NCBI RefSeq assembly: GCF_964063345.1
Contig: NZ_OZ061318.1
Span: 310,001 to 374,000 of the forward strand
Direction: 5' to 3'
From: Pseudomonas lini
Lineage (GTDB): Bacteria; Pseudomonadota; Gammaproteobacteria; Pseudomonadales; Pseudomonadaceae
Length of the DNA: 64,000 nt
This document shows, one piece after another, positions 1-7,897 of this stretch. Below the pieces are notes generated by a model. The model worked only from the letters and a program-made list of their open reading frames with translations, made no database searches and was not told the origin of the DNA. A program made the position numbers and the translations under genes. The first letter of the stretch is position 1. The number at the start of each line of letters is the position of its first letter.

Positions 1-1
1 C

Positions 2-1288
2 ATGAGCGGCACGGGGTTTCTGTTTTTGCTGTTTTTCGGCACGGTGTGGCTGAACTGGGGTGGCCGCCAGGCGGTGCTCTGGGACCTTAGCGAAAGCAAA
101 TTCCACATCTTCGGCGCGACCTTCTGGCCACAGGATTTCATTCTGCTGTCGGCGCTGCTGATCATTGCCGCGTTCGGCCTGTTTGCGATCACCGTTTTTG
201 CGGGCCGTGTCTGGTGCGGTTACACCTGCCCGCAGAGTTCCTGGACCTGGATCTTCATGTGGTGCGAGAAGCTCACCGAAGGCGAGCGCAACCAACGGAT
301 CAAACTGCAAGCTGCGCCCTGGGGCCTGAACAAACTGATCCGCCGCTCGGCCAAACATACCCTGTGGCTGGCGATCAGCCTGCTGACTGGCCTGACCTTT
401 GTCGGCTACTTCACACCGATCCGTCCGCTGGCCGAAGAACTGCTGACCTTGCAAATCGGCGGTGTCAGCCTGTTCTGGGTGCTGTTCTTTACCGGGGCCA
501 CTTACATCAATGCCGGTTGGCTGCGCGAAGCGGTGTGCATGCACATGTGCCCGTATGCGCGATTCCAGAGCGTGATGTTCGACAAAGACACCCTGACCAT
601 TTCCTATGACGTAGCCCGCGGCGAAAACCGTGGCCCGCGCAAACGTGACATCAAACCCACCGAGGTCGGACTGGGTGATTGCATCGATTGCCAATTGTGC
701 GTGCAGGTCTGCCCGACCGGCATCGACATTCGCGACGGCTTGCAGATGGAATGCATCGGTTGCGCCGCGTGCATCGACGCCTGTGATTCGATCATGGACA
801 AAATGGGCTACGCCCGTGGGCTGATCAGCTACACCTCGGAGCATGAGTTGCAGGGTGGCAAGACCCACCTGCTGCGCCCGCGCTTGATCGGCTACAGCGC
901 GGTGCTGCTGGTAATGATCGGCGCCCTCGTCCTGGCGCTGGTGGAGCGGCCGATGGTGTCGCTGGACGTGAGCAAGGACCGTGGCCTGTTCCGCGAGAAC
1001 AGTGAAGGCCAGATCGAAAACATCTACAGCCTGAAGGTCATCAACAAGACCCAGCAACGTCAGGATTATCGATTGACGCTGGTCGACGGCGATGGCTTCC
1101 AGCTGCAAGGCAAGAGCGAATTGAGCCTGGCCCCCGGTGAGATCGTCGACGTGCCGGTGTCGGTGGCCATGACCACGGATCGCCCGAGCAGCAGCTCGCA
1201 GACCATCAGTTTCAAGGTTGTCGACAATGATGAACCGGACATCTACAGCGTGGCCAAGAGCCGGTTTGTTTCGCCGATGAACCGTTGA
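2..1288 (+). CDS. ccoG: Cytochrome c oxidase accessory protein CcoG (FixG/RdxA), 5'-truncated by the window edge
   Basis: Membrane-bound polyferredoxin-like protein needed for maturation (copper delivery) of cbb3-type cytochrome oxidase. The visible 428 residues show hydrophobic segments near residues 1-20, 40-65, 115-140 and 150-170. A CGYTCPQSSW motif follows the second, then two ferredoxin-type cysteine clusters (CIDCQLCVQVCPTG and CIGCAACIDAC, about residues 230-265), another membrane segment near 295-315 and the C-terminal FixG Ig-like domain. Family members are about 470 residues, so roughly 40 N-terminal residues lie upstream of the window and the first Met is probably internal. The next gene is a MocR regulator, not the fixH/ccoI genes that usually follow ccoG, so this could be a second ccoG copy. 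Family call is secure. Confidence 0.93.
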   Translation: MSGTGFLFLLFFGTVWLNWGGRQAVLWDLSESKFHIFGATFWPQDFILLSALLIIAAFGLFAITVFAGRVWCGYTCPQSSWTWIFMWCEKLTEGERNQRIKLQAAPWGLNKLIRRSAKHTLWLAISLLTGLTFVGYFTPIRPLAEELLTLQIGGVSLFWVLFFTGATYINAGWLREAVCMHMCPYARFQSVMFDKDTLTISYDVARGENRGPRKRDIKPTEVGLGDCIDCQLCVQVCPTGIDIRDGLQMECIGCAACIDACDSIMDKMGYARGLISYTSEHELQGGKTHLLRPRLIGYSAVLLVMIGALVLALVERPMVSLDVSKDRGLFRENSEGQIENIYSLKVINKTQQRQDYRLTLVDGDGFQLQGKSELSLAPGEIVDVPVSVAMTTDRPSSSSQTISFKVVDNDEPDIYSVAKSRFVSPMNR

Positions 1289-1341
1289 GCCTTTAAGATG
1301 CACTTCTCTGTCAGATGCAGTCCTCTGTCAGATGCTGTCTC

Positions 1342-1435
1342 TGTGGCGAGGGAGCTTGCTCCCGCTGGGGTGCGAAGCGCCCCCAAAAATTTACGACTGC
1401 TACGCAGCCGAGCGGGAGCAAGCTCCCTCGCCACA
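1342..1435. repeat. REPIN (inverted REP pair, GGCGAGGGAGCTTGCTC class)
   Basis: A TGTGGCGAGGGAGCTTGCTC arm and its inverted partner enclose about 40 bases. It sits between ccoG and the MocR gene. Confidence 0.9.
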
Positions 1436-1473
1436 AAAGAGTACCCCATGAATACCTTCAAACCAGGCACTAG

Positions 1474-2883
1474 ATGAAACGCTACGAAAAATTCGCCGAC
1501 GACATCGCTGAACTGATCCGCTCCGGCGTCCTCGGTCCCGGCCAGCGGGTGCCATCGGTGCGCTACGCCAGCCAGACCTACGGCGTCAGCCCGTCCACCG
1601 TGTTCCAGGCCTATTACCTGCTCGAACGCCGCGGCCTGATCCGCGCCCGGCCGCGTTCCGGTTACTTCGTCAATGCGCATGCACCGAGCCCGTTCTCGGA
1701 GCCGGTGATCAGCAGCCAGGTCAACGAGTCCACCAAAGTCGACGTCAGTGAACTGGTGTTCTCGGTGCTGGACTCGATCAAGGATCCGAACACCGTGCCC
1801 TTCGGCTCGGCTTTCCCGAGCCCCACGCTGTTCCCGCTGCAACGGTTGTCCCGCTCGCTGATCAGCGCCGCCCGGAAAATCGACCCGAGCATGGTCGTCA
1901 CCGACATGTCGCCGGGTAACCCCCAGCTGCGTCGACAAATCGCCCTGCGCTACATGGTCGGCGGGCTGATGTTGCCCATGGAAGAGCTGCTGATCACCAG
2001 CGGCGCCCTCGAAGCCCTGAACCTGTGCCTGCAAGCAGTCACCGAACCCGGCGATCTGGTGGCCATCGAAGCCCCGGCGTTTTACGCCAGCCTGCAAGTG
2101 CTGGAACGCCTGAAGCTCAAAGCGGTGGAAATTCCCGTCCATCCGCGAGACGGCATCGACCTCGGCGTGCTGGCCCAGACGCTGGAACGGCATCCGATCA
2201 AAGCCTGTTGGTGCATGACCAGTTTCCAGAACCCCATGGGCGCGACCATGCCCGAAGCGAAGAAGCAGGAACTGGTGGAACTGTTGCGCACCCATCAGGT
2301 GCCGCTGATCGAAGACGACGTTTACGCCGAGCTTTATTACGGGCAACAGGCGCCAAAACCGGCCAAGGCTTTCGACACCGAAGGGCTGGTGATGCATTGC
2401 GGATCGTTCGCCAAGAGCCTGGCCCCTGGTTACCGCATCGGCTGGGTCGCCGCTGGGCGGTATGCGCAGAAAGTCGAACGCCTGAAGCTGATGACCTCAC
2501 TCTGCGCCTCGATGCCTGCCCAAGCCGCCATCGCCGATTACCTGCAACACGGCGGCTACGACCGGCACCTGCGCAAATTGCGTTACGCCCTGGAAGAACA
2601 GCAAAGCGCCATGCTCGCTGCCATCGCCCGTTACTTCCCGGCCGAGACTCGCGTCAGTCAGCCGGCCGGCGGTTATTTCCTGTGGCTGGAACTGCCGCCG
2701 CAGATGGATTCGTTGAAGTTGTTTCAGATGGCATTGGCGCAAGGGATCAGCATTGCACCGGGGCCGATCTTTTCACCGACCCAGCGGTTCAGGAATTGTA
2801 TACGGCTGAATTATGGAAGCCCTTGGACCGAGGATTCAGAGAAGGCGATGGAGACGTTGGGCAGGATCGTGCGGTCGTTCTAA
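1474..2883 (+). CDS. MocR-type regulator: GntR winged helix fused to a PLP-dependent aminotransferase-like domain
   Basis: 469 residues. Residues about 5-72 form a GntR-type winged helix (PGQRVPSVR, then GVSPSTVFQAYYLLERRGLI). Residues about 110-465 are a fold-type I aminotransferase-like domain; the Schiff-base lysine is probably in HCGSFAKSLAPGYRIGW (about residue 315). MocR proteins are normally transcription factors that use PLP as sensor or effector scaffold; true aminotransferase activity is less common. The ligand and target cannot be read from sequence. The start is the ATG after a weak AGGC ribosome site; a nine-codon ORF at 1448 overlaps it as ATGA. No partner gene is divergent, so the regulated target is unclear. 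Confidence 0.88.
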   Translation: MKRYEKFADDIAELIRSGVLGPGQRVPSVRYASQTYGVSPSTVFQAYYLLERRGLIRARPRSGYFVNAHAPSPFSEPVISSQVNESTKVDVSELVFSVLDSIKDPNTVPFGSAFPSPTLFPLQRLSRSLISAARKIDPSMVVTDMSPGNPQLRRQIALRYMVGGLMLPMEELLITSGALEALNLCLQAVTEPGDLVAIEAPAFYASLQVLERLKLKAVEIPVHPRDGIDLGVLAQTLERHPIKACWCMTSFQNPMGATMPEAKKQELVELLRTHQVPLIEDDVYAELYYGQQAPKPAKAFDTEGLVMHCGSFAKSLAPGYRIGWVAAGRYAQKVERLKLMTSLCASMPAQAAIADYLQHGGYDRHLRKLRYALEEQQSAMLAAIARYFPAETRVSQPAGGYFLWLELPPQMDSLKLFQMALAQGISIAPGPIFSPTQRFRNCIRLNYGSPWTEDSEKAMETLGRIVRSF

Positions 2884-2910
2884 AGGTTTGATGTTGTCTA
2901 GGCTATCGCC

Positions 2911-3003
2911 TTCGCGAGCAAGCCCGCTCCCACAGTGATCGAGGTGAACACAAACTCATGAACACCAGCGATCCCTGTGGGAGCGGGCTTGCCCGCGAAG
3001 AGG
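2911..3003. repeat. REPIN (GGGAGCGGGCTTGCCCGC class)
   Basis: Inverted arms at about 2911-2935 and 2974-3000. It lies between two convergent genes (MocR and SDR), a typical extragenic position. Confidence 0.88.
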
Positions 3004-3031
3004 CCAGAACAGACAGCGCCAACCTTAAGGA

Positions 3032-3778
3032 TTAACGCCCACCACCAAGGTCGACGAAAGTCCCCGTCGCATAAGAAGCCTTATCCGACAACAACCACAC
3101 AATCGCCTCCGCCACCTCATCCGGCCGACCACCCCGGGCCATGGGAATCGCCGATTCCAGCTTGCTGACCCGATCCGGATCGCCGCTCAATGCATGGAAA
3201 TCGGTGTAGATGTAACCCGGCCGCACGGCATTGACGCGAATTCCCTCCCCCGCCACTTCCTTGGACAGACCGATGGTGAAGGTGTCCAGCGCGCCTTTGG
3301 ACGCAGCGTAGTCGACATATTCGCTGGGGGCGCCCAAGCGGGCAGCGACCGACGATACATTGACGATGCTGCCGCCCTGCCCGCCATGCTTGGGCGACAT
3401 GCGCAGGATCGCGTGTTTGGCGCAGAGGATCGGCGCCAGAACGTTGGTCTTGAGGATTTTCAGAATACGGAATTCGGACATTTCGTCGATCCGAGACTTT
3501 TGCCCGACAGTCCCGGCGTTATTCACCAGCGCCGTGACCCGACCGAGTTCGGTGTCTACGCGGTGGAACAGGCCAATCACTTCGTCTTCGATGCTGACAT
3601 CGGCGCGCACGGCAATGGCCTGGGCGCCGAGTGCGCGAACTTGTTCCAGCACACTGTGCGCCGCCTGTTCGTCGGACTGATAGTTGATACAGATCCGATA
3701 GCCTTGTTCTGCGGCCAACAGGGCCGTGGCGGCGCCGATTCCGCGGCTGCCGCCGGTGATGACGATGACTTTGTCCAT
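3032..3778 (-). CDS. Short-chain dehydrogenase/reductase (SDR) family oxidoreductase
   Basis: 248 residues, the normal length for a classical SDR. It shows the Rossmann nucleotide motif TGGSRGIG near residues 8-15, the structural NNAG motif near 86-89, the catalytic Ser (VNVSSVAARLG) and the YxxxK pair (YVDYAASKGA, Tyr and Lys about residues 158-162). The C terminus GTFVDLGGGR is typical of sugar-dehydrogenase-like SDRs; it resembles E. coli YgfF. NAD(P) dependence is expected but the substrate is unknown. It stands alone, flanked by two REPINs, and is convergent with the MocR gene. Confidence 0.88.
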   Translation of the reverse strand: MDKVIVITGGSRGIGAATALLAAEQGYRICINYQSDEQAAHSVLEQVRALGAQAIAVRADVSIEDEVIGLFHRVDTELGRVTALVNNAGTVGQKSRIDEMSEFRILKILKTNVLAPILCAKHAILRMSPKHGGQGGSIVNVSSVAARLGAPSEYVDYAASKGALDTFTIGLSKEVAGEGIRVNAVRPGYIYTDFHALSGDPDRVSKLESAIPMARGGRPDEVAEAIVWLLSDKASYATGTFVDLGGGR

Positions 3779-3852
3779 GCTGGCATTTCCCCCGTTTCAA
3801 GCGTAAGCAGTCGGGGCCAAGAATAACCGCCATTGCGCGGTTTTGCATGGGT

Positions 3853-3974
3853 TGTGGCGAGGGAGCTTGCTCCCGCTCGGCTGCGCAGCAGTCGTAAGTC
3901 CAGGCAACCCGGTAGGTCTGAAGAAATGAGGGGGCCGCTTCGCTGCCCAGCGGGAGCAAGCTCCCTCGCCACAG
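3853..3974. repeat. REPIN (GGCGAGGGAGCTTGCTC class)
   Basis: Inverted arms at 3853-3876 and 3949-3973 lie between the SDR promoter side and the 3' end of the GGDEF-EAL gene. Confidence 0.9.
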
Positions 3975-3989
3975 TAATCCCAGGGTCAA

Positions 3990-6071
3990 TCAGCCCGCCG
4001 CCAATCGCTCCCCACGATGAATATCAGCCATGAAACGATCGGCAGGCAGCGGGTGCCCCAGCAGGTAACCCTGCAACGAGTCGCAACCGAGTTGGGTCAG
4101 GAAGTCTTGCTGGACACCGGTTTCCACCCCTTCGGCCACAATCCGCAAGCCCAGCGCCTGGCCAAGGGCGACGATGGCCGAGACGATGGCTGCGTCATCG
4201 CTGTCGTGCTCCAGATCGCGGACGAAACCCCGATCAATCTTCAGTTCATTGGCCGGCAGGCGCTTGAGGTACATCAAGCTCGAATAGCCGGTACCAAAGT
4301 CGTCGATGGACAGGTCAACGCCCATTTCCGAGAGTTCCTGCAGCACCGTCATGCTCGCATCGGCGTCGCTCATGGCGGTGGTTTCGGTGATTTCCAGGGT
4401 CAGGCTGTTGGCCGGCAAATGGTGAGTGGCCAAGGCCTTGGCGACGCTCTGGACCAACCCGGCGTGGCAGAACTGCAATGCCGAGAGGTTCACCGCGATG
4501 CGCCAGTCGGTGTAACCGAGCACGTACCACTCGCGCATCTGACGGCAAGCTTCGTTGAGCACCCACTCGCCGATCGGGATGATCAGCCCGGTCTTCTCCG
4601 CGAGGTCGATGAAACTGTCCGGCAACAGCATGCCTTGGGTCGGGTGTTCCCAGCGCAGCAGCGCCTCGGCACCTAGCGGTCGTCCATTGCCAGCGTCGAA
4701 TTTGGGTTGGTAATAGAGACTGAACTGCTGCTGATCGACGGCATTGCGCAGGTCTTGCAGCAATTGCAGCTGTTTGCGCGCATTGCTGTTCATCGAGGCA
4801 TCGAAGAAGCGGTGGCCGTTTTTCCCGGCGCCCTTGGCGTGGTACATCGCGGCGTCGGCGTTCATCAGCAATTCCTCGGCGGTGTGACCGTTACCCGGAT
4901 AGAGCGCGATGCCGACGCTGGCGGAAATCTGCAAGTCATGTTCCGCGACCCGGAACGAGCGCCCGATCAGCCCCACCTGTCTCGCCGCCAGGTTCAGCGC
5001 GTCATTCGGCTCGGTGAGTTGCACCAGCAGCACAAACTCATCGCCGCCGATCCGCGCCAGGGTGTCCTGGCTGCGCAAGTCCTCGCGCAGGCGCAGGCCG
5101 ACTTCACGCAGCAACTGGTCGCCCATGTGGTGTCCGAATGCATCGTTGACCGGCTTGAAGCCGTCCAGATCAATGAACATCAACGCAAAACAACTGCCCT
5201 GCTCCTGCACCCTCGACATCGCCTGATCGATACGGTCGGCCAACAGCACTCGGTTCGGCAGCCCGGTCAGCGTGTCGTGCAGCGCCAGTTGGGTGAGTTC
5301 GCGGTTGGCCTCGGTCAGTGATTGGGCGAGCTCAGCGGTGCGGGCCTCCAGACGGGCATCGAGGATCGAGGTCAGCAAGGCAATGCTCAACACCGCCAGG
5401 GTAGTGATCAGAACAAGATTGTCCAGGCCCTCGCCGTTCAGGCCATCGACCGCCGCACCACAGAAACTGCCGTCGGCAAAGCGCGCCGCAGCCATGCCGG
5501 TGTAGTGCATGCCGACGATGGCGATGCCCATGATCACCGCTGCACCGCCGCGAATCAGACGCACATACGGCGCGTGCTGGCGCAGGCGGAACGCGATCCA
5601 TAACGCCGCCCCCGATGCACCGACGGCGATCAGCAGCGAAGCGCTAAACAGTGCAGGGTCGTAATCAATGCCCGGCTGCATGCGCATGGCGGCCATGCCG
5701 GTGTAATGCATCGCACTGATGCCAGCGCCCATGACCAAGGCGCCGAACGCCAGTTGCCAGGCCGGCAGTTGTGGCTGGCTGACCAGCCACAGGGCAAAGC
5801 CGCAGGACAGGACTGCAATCAATAGGGACAGCGCCGTGAGGCTAACGTCGTAGCCCAGATCGATCGGCAATGTGAACGCGAGCATGCCGATGAAATGCAT
5901 CGACCACACGCCGACCCCCATCGCAAAAGCGCCACCCGCCGTCCACAGATGCACCGCCCGGCCCTTGGCCGTGGTGATGCGACCGGTGAGGTCGAGCGCA
6001 GTATAAGAGGCAAGTATCGCCACACAGAGCGATATGAAAACCAGGGTAAGGGAATAACTACCGATGAGCAT
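3990..6071 (-). CDS. mucR: MHYT-GGDEF-EAL membrane protein, MucR-like c-di-GMP enzyme
   Basis: 693 residues. The N-terminal ~240 residues form seven hydrophobic helices with three MHYT-type repeats (GVWSMHFIGM, ISAMHYTGMAA, IVGMHYTGMAA), a proposed metal and gas/oxygen sensor. A GGDEF domain follows (about 260-420) with an intact GGDEF sequence (RIGGDEFVLL), then an EAL domain (about 440-680) with intact EALLRW, NLSALQF and DDFGTGYSS motifs. Both catalytic motifs look complete, so it may make and degrade c-di-GMP. Domain order and length match P. aeruginosa MucR (about 685 residues), which feeds c-di-GMP to alginate synthesis; equivalence of role here is inference. Monocistronic. Confidence 0.9.
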   Translation of the reverse strand: MLIGSYSLTLVFISLCVAILASYTALDLTGRITTAKGRAVHLWTAGGAFAMGVGVWSMHFIGMLAFTLPIDLGYDVSLTALSLLIAVLSCGFALWLVSQPQLPAWQLAFGALVMGAGISAMHYTGMAAMRMQPGIDYDPALFSASLLIAVGASGAALWIAFRLRQHAPYVRLIRGGAAVIMGIAIVGMHYTGMAAARFADGSFCGAAVDGLNGEGLDNLVLITTLAVLSIALLTSILDARLEARTAELAQSLTEANRELTQLALHDTLTGLPNRVLLADRIDQAMSRVQEQGSCFALMFIDLDGFKPVNDAFGHHMGDQLLREVGLRLREDLRSQDTLARIGGDEFVLLVQLTEPNDALNLAARQVGLIGRSFRVAEHDLQISASVGIALYPGNGHTAEELLMNADAAMYHAKGAGKNGHRFFDASMNSNARKQLQLLQDLRNAVDQQQFSLYYQPKFDAGNGRPLGAEALLRWEHPTQGMLLPDSFIDLAEKTGLIIPIGEWVLNEACRQMREWYVLGYTDWRIAVNLSALQFCHAGLVQSVAKALATHHLPANSLTLEITETTAMSDADASMTVLQELSEMGVDLSIDDFGTGYSSLMYLKRLPANELKIDRGFVRDLEHDSDDAAIVSAIVALGQALGLRIVAEGVETGVQQDFLTQLGCDSLQGYLLGHPLPADRFMADIHRGERLAAG

Positions 6072-6214
6072 GGGACTTCTCGCGAACGCCCCCGCCGTGC
6101 TGTGTTAGTTCTCGGGGAGCAAAGCTGGCGATTGTACTGATTCCGCGGACGAACGCACTCACAAAGTAATCAAAAGGCCATCAAGATGATGAAACGTTTG
6201 TGTGATCGCTGCAC

Positions 6215-6395
6215 TGTGGCGAGGGGGCTGGCCCTAATGCCGGTAAGTCAAGGTGCAGAACCTGTGGGAGCGTGGCTTGCCCGCGAAGAACGATGACGCG
6301 TACTACCTGAAAAACCGCGGCGCATTCTTCGCGGGCAAGCCACGCTCCCACAGGATTTTCGTCGCTCAAATTTCTCGGCTTACCGGCATTAGCCC
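6215..6395. repeat. REPIN with extended palindromic flanks, loop orientation A
   Basis: Perfect 28-base arms at 6261-6288 and 6327-6354 enclose a 38-base loop (6289-6326). Outer inverted flanks (ATGCCGGTAAG and CTTACCGGCAT) extend the palindrome to about 6235-6393. A lone degenerate REP of the other class lies at 6215-6237. A second copy with the loop inverted is at 27481-27640. This element fills most of the 330-base gap between opmB and mucR; I see no gene there. Confidence 0.88.
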
Positions 6396-6403
6396 ACCTT
6401 GTG

Positions 6404-7897
6404 TTATTCCTTGTCGCTCACCTGAAGCTGCCCATCCCACCCGCCGCCCAGCGCGGCAATCAATTGCACGCTGGCGATCAAGCGGCTCTGCAGCAAGCTC
6501 AGCACGTTGCGCTCGTTGCTCAACGCCGTGGCCTGAACCACCACCACATCCAGATAAGCAATGACCCCGGCCTTGTATTGATTCTGGGTCAACCGCAAGG
6601 ATTCTCGCGCCGCATCCAGGGCTTCCTGGCGCACCTTGGCTTCGTCTTCCAGCACCTTGAGCTGCACCAAATAGTTTTCCACTTCACGCAAGCCATCGAG
6701 CACGGTCTGGCGGTACTTGGCGACGGTCTCGTCATAGGCCGCTTCGCTGCGGTCGACTTCCGCCGAGCGCTGCCCACCGTCGAACAGGGTCATGGCCAGT
6801 TGCGGGCCGACCGACCAGAAGCGGTTGGGTACGCTGATCCAGTTGTTAGAGGTGCTGCTGCTATAACCTCCGTTCAGGCTCAGGGTCAGGTCCGGGTAGT
6901 AGGCCGCTTTGGCCACGCCGATGTTGGCGTTGGCGGCCATCACCGAGCGCTCGGCGGAAGCGATGTCCGGACGGCGTTCCAGCAATTGCGAAGGCAGGCT
7001 CAGTGGCACCTGCGGCAATGTCGGGATGTCTTTGGTTTCAGCCAGGCTGAACTCGGCCGGCGGCAAACCAATCAGTACGGCGATGGCGTTCTCGAACTGC
7101 GCGCGCTGCCAGATCAGGTCGACCATCTCCGCCTGGGTGCTTTTGAGCTGAGTGGTGGCCTGGGCCACTGCGTCCTTGCCGGAGACACCGGCGCGGTACT
7201 GGTTTTCGGTCATTTTCAGCGAGCGCTGATAGGCCTCGACTGTCGCCTCCAAAAGACGCTTCTGTTCGTCGATCACGCGAAGTTGCAGATAGTTCTGCAC
7301 CAGCTCCGATTGCTGGCTCAGGCGCATCGCCGCCAGATCGGCAAAGCTCGCCTCGGCATTGGCCGTGTCCGCTTCCAGGCCTCGACGCAATTTGCCCCAG
7401 ACGTCTGCTTCCCAACTGACACCAGCCTGCGCGGTGTAGGTGTCGCGAATACCGCTGGAAGAACTGCTCAGGCTCGAACTGCTGCTACCGGTGCCTTGGC
7501 TGGAGCGGGTTTTCCCGACGGTCAGGTCCACTGTCGGGAAAAACGCACCCCGGGCGCTGCGCACCAAGGCCTGAGCCTGGCGGTACTGGGCTTCGGACTG
7601 GGCGACGGTCTGGTTGGCGCTGTTGAGTTTTTCGATCAGGCCGTTGAGTTGCTGATCGCCATACAGCTCCCACCAGGCTCCCCGCGCCAAAGAATCGCTG
7701 GGATTGGCCTGACGCCAACCAGCCGCTTCCTTGTACTGTGCCGGCGCGGCGGCTTGCGGGCGCTGGTAATCCGGGCCGATGGCGCAGGCACTGAGCATCG
7801 CCACGCACAGCGACAGGCTCAGCAAGCGCGAGCGCTGCGCCTTGAATAGCGCCGTGATCAGCGGTGCAGCCAGCTTGATAAGCGAACGGTCAGTCAT
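6404..7897 (-). CDS. opmB: Outer-membrane efflux channel OpmB (TolC/OprM family lipoprotein)
   Basis: 497 residues, last gene of the mux operon. A lipoprotein signal peptide ends in AMLSACAIGPDYQRP (lipid-modified Cys about residue 38). Two homologous OEP halves follow, rich in alternating beta-barrel and long coiled-coil sequence, as in NodT-type factors. The ATG at 7897 overlaps the muxC stop as ATGA, which fixes this start over a longer in-frame extension inside muxC. It should form the trimeric exit duct for the MuxA-MuxB-MuxC pump. Confidence 0.93.
   Translation of the reverse strand: MTDRSLIKLAAPLITALFKAQRSRLLSLSLCVAMLSACAIGPDYQRPQAAAPAQYKEAAGWRQANPSDSLARGAWWELYGDQQLNGLIEKLNSANQTVAQSEAQYRQAQALVRSARGAFFPTVDLTVGKTRSSQGTGSSSSSLSSSSSGIRDTYTAQAGVSWEADVWGKLRRGLEADTANAEASFADLAAMRLSQQSELVQNYLQLRVIDEQKRLLEATVEAYQRSLKMTENQYRAGVSGKDAVAQATTQLKSTQAEMVDLIWQRAQFENAIAVLIGLPPAEFSLAETKDIPTLPQVPLSLPSQLLERRPDIASAERSVMAANANIGVAKAAYYPDLTLSLNGGYSSSTSNNWISVPNRFWSVGPQLAMTLFDGGQRSAEVDRSEAAYDETVAKYRQTVLDGLREVENYLVQLKVLEDEAKVRQEALDAARESLRLTQNQYKAGVIAYLDVVVVQATALSNERNVLSLLQSRLIASVQLIAALGGGWDGQLQVSDKE

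Noticed and set aside
1448..1477. Nine-codon ORF overlapping the first MocR start as ATGA
   Set aside because: Could be a leader peptide, but no convincing ribosome site and no attenuator structure was seen.
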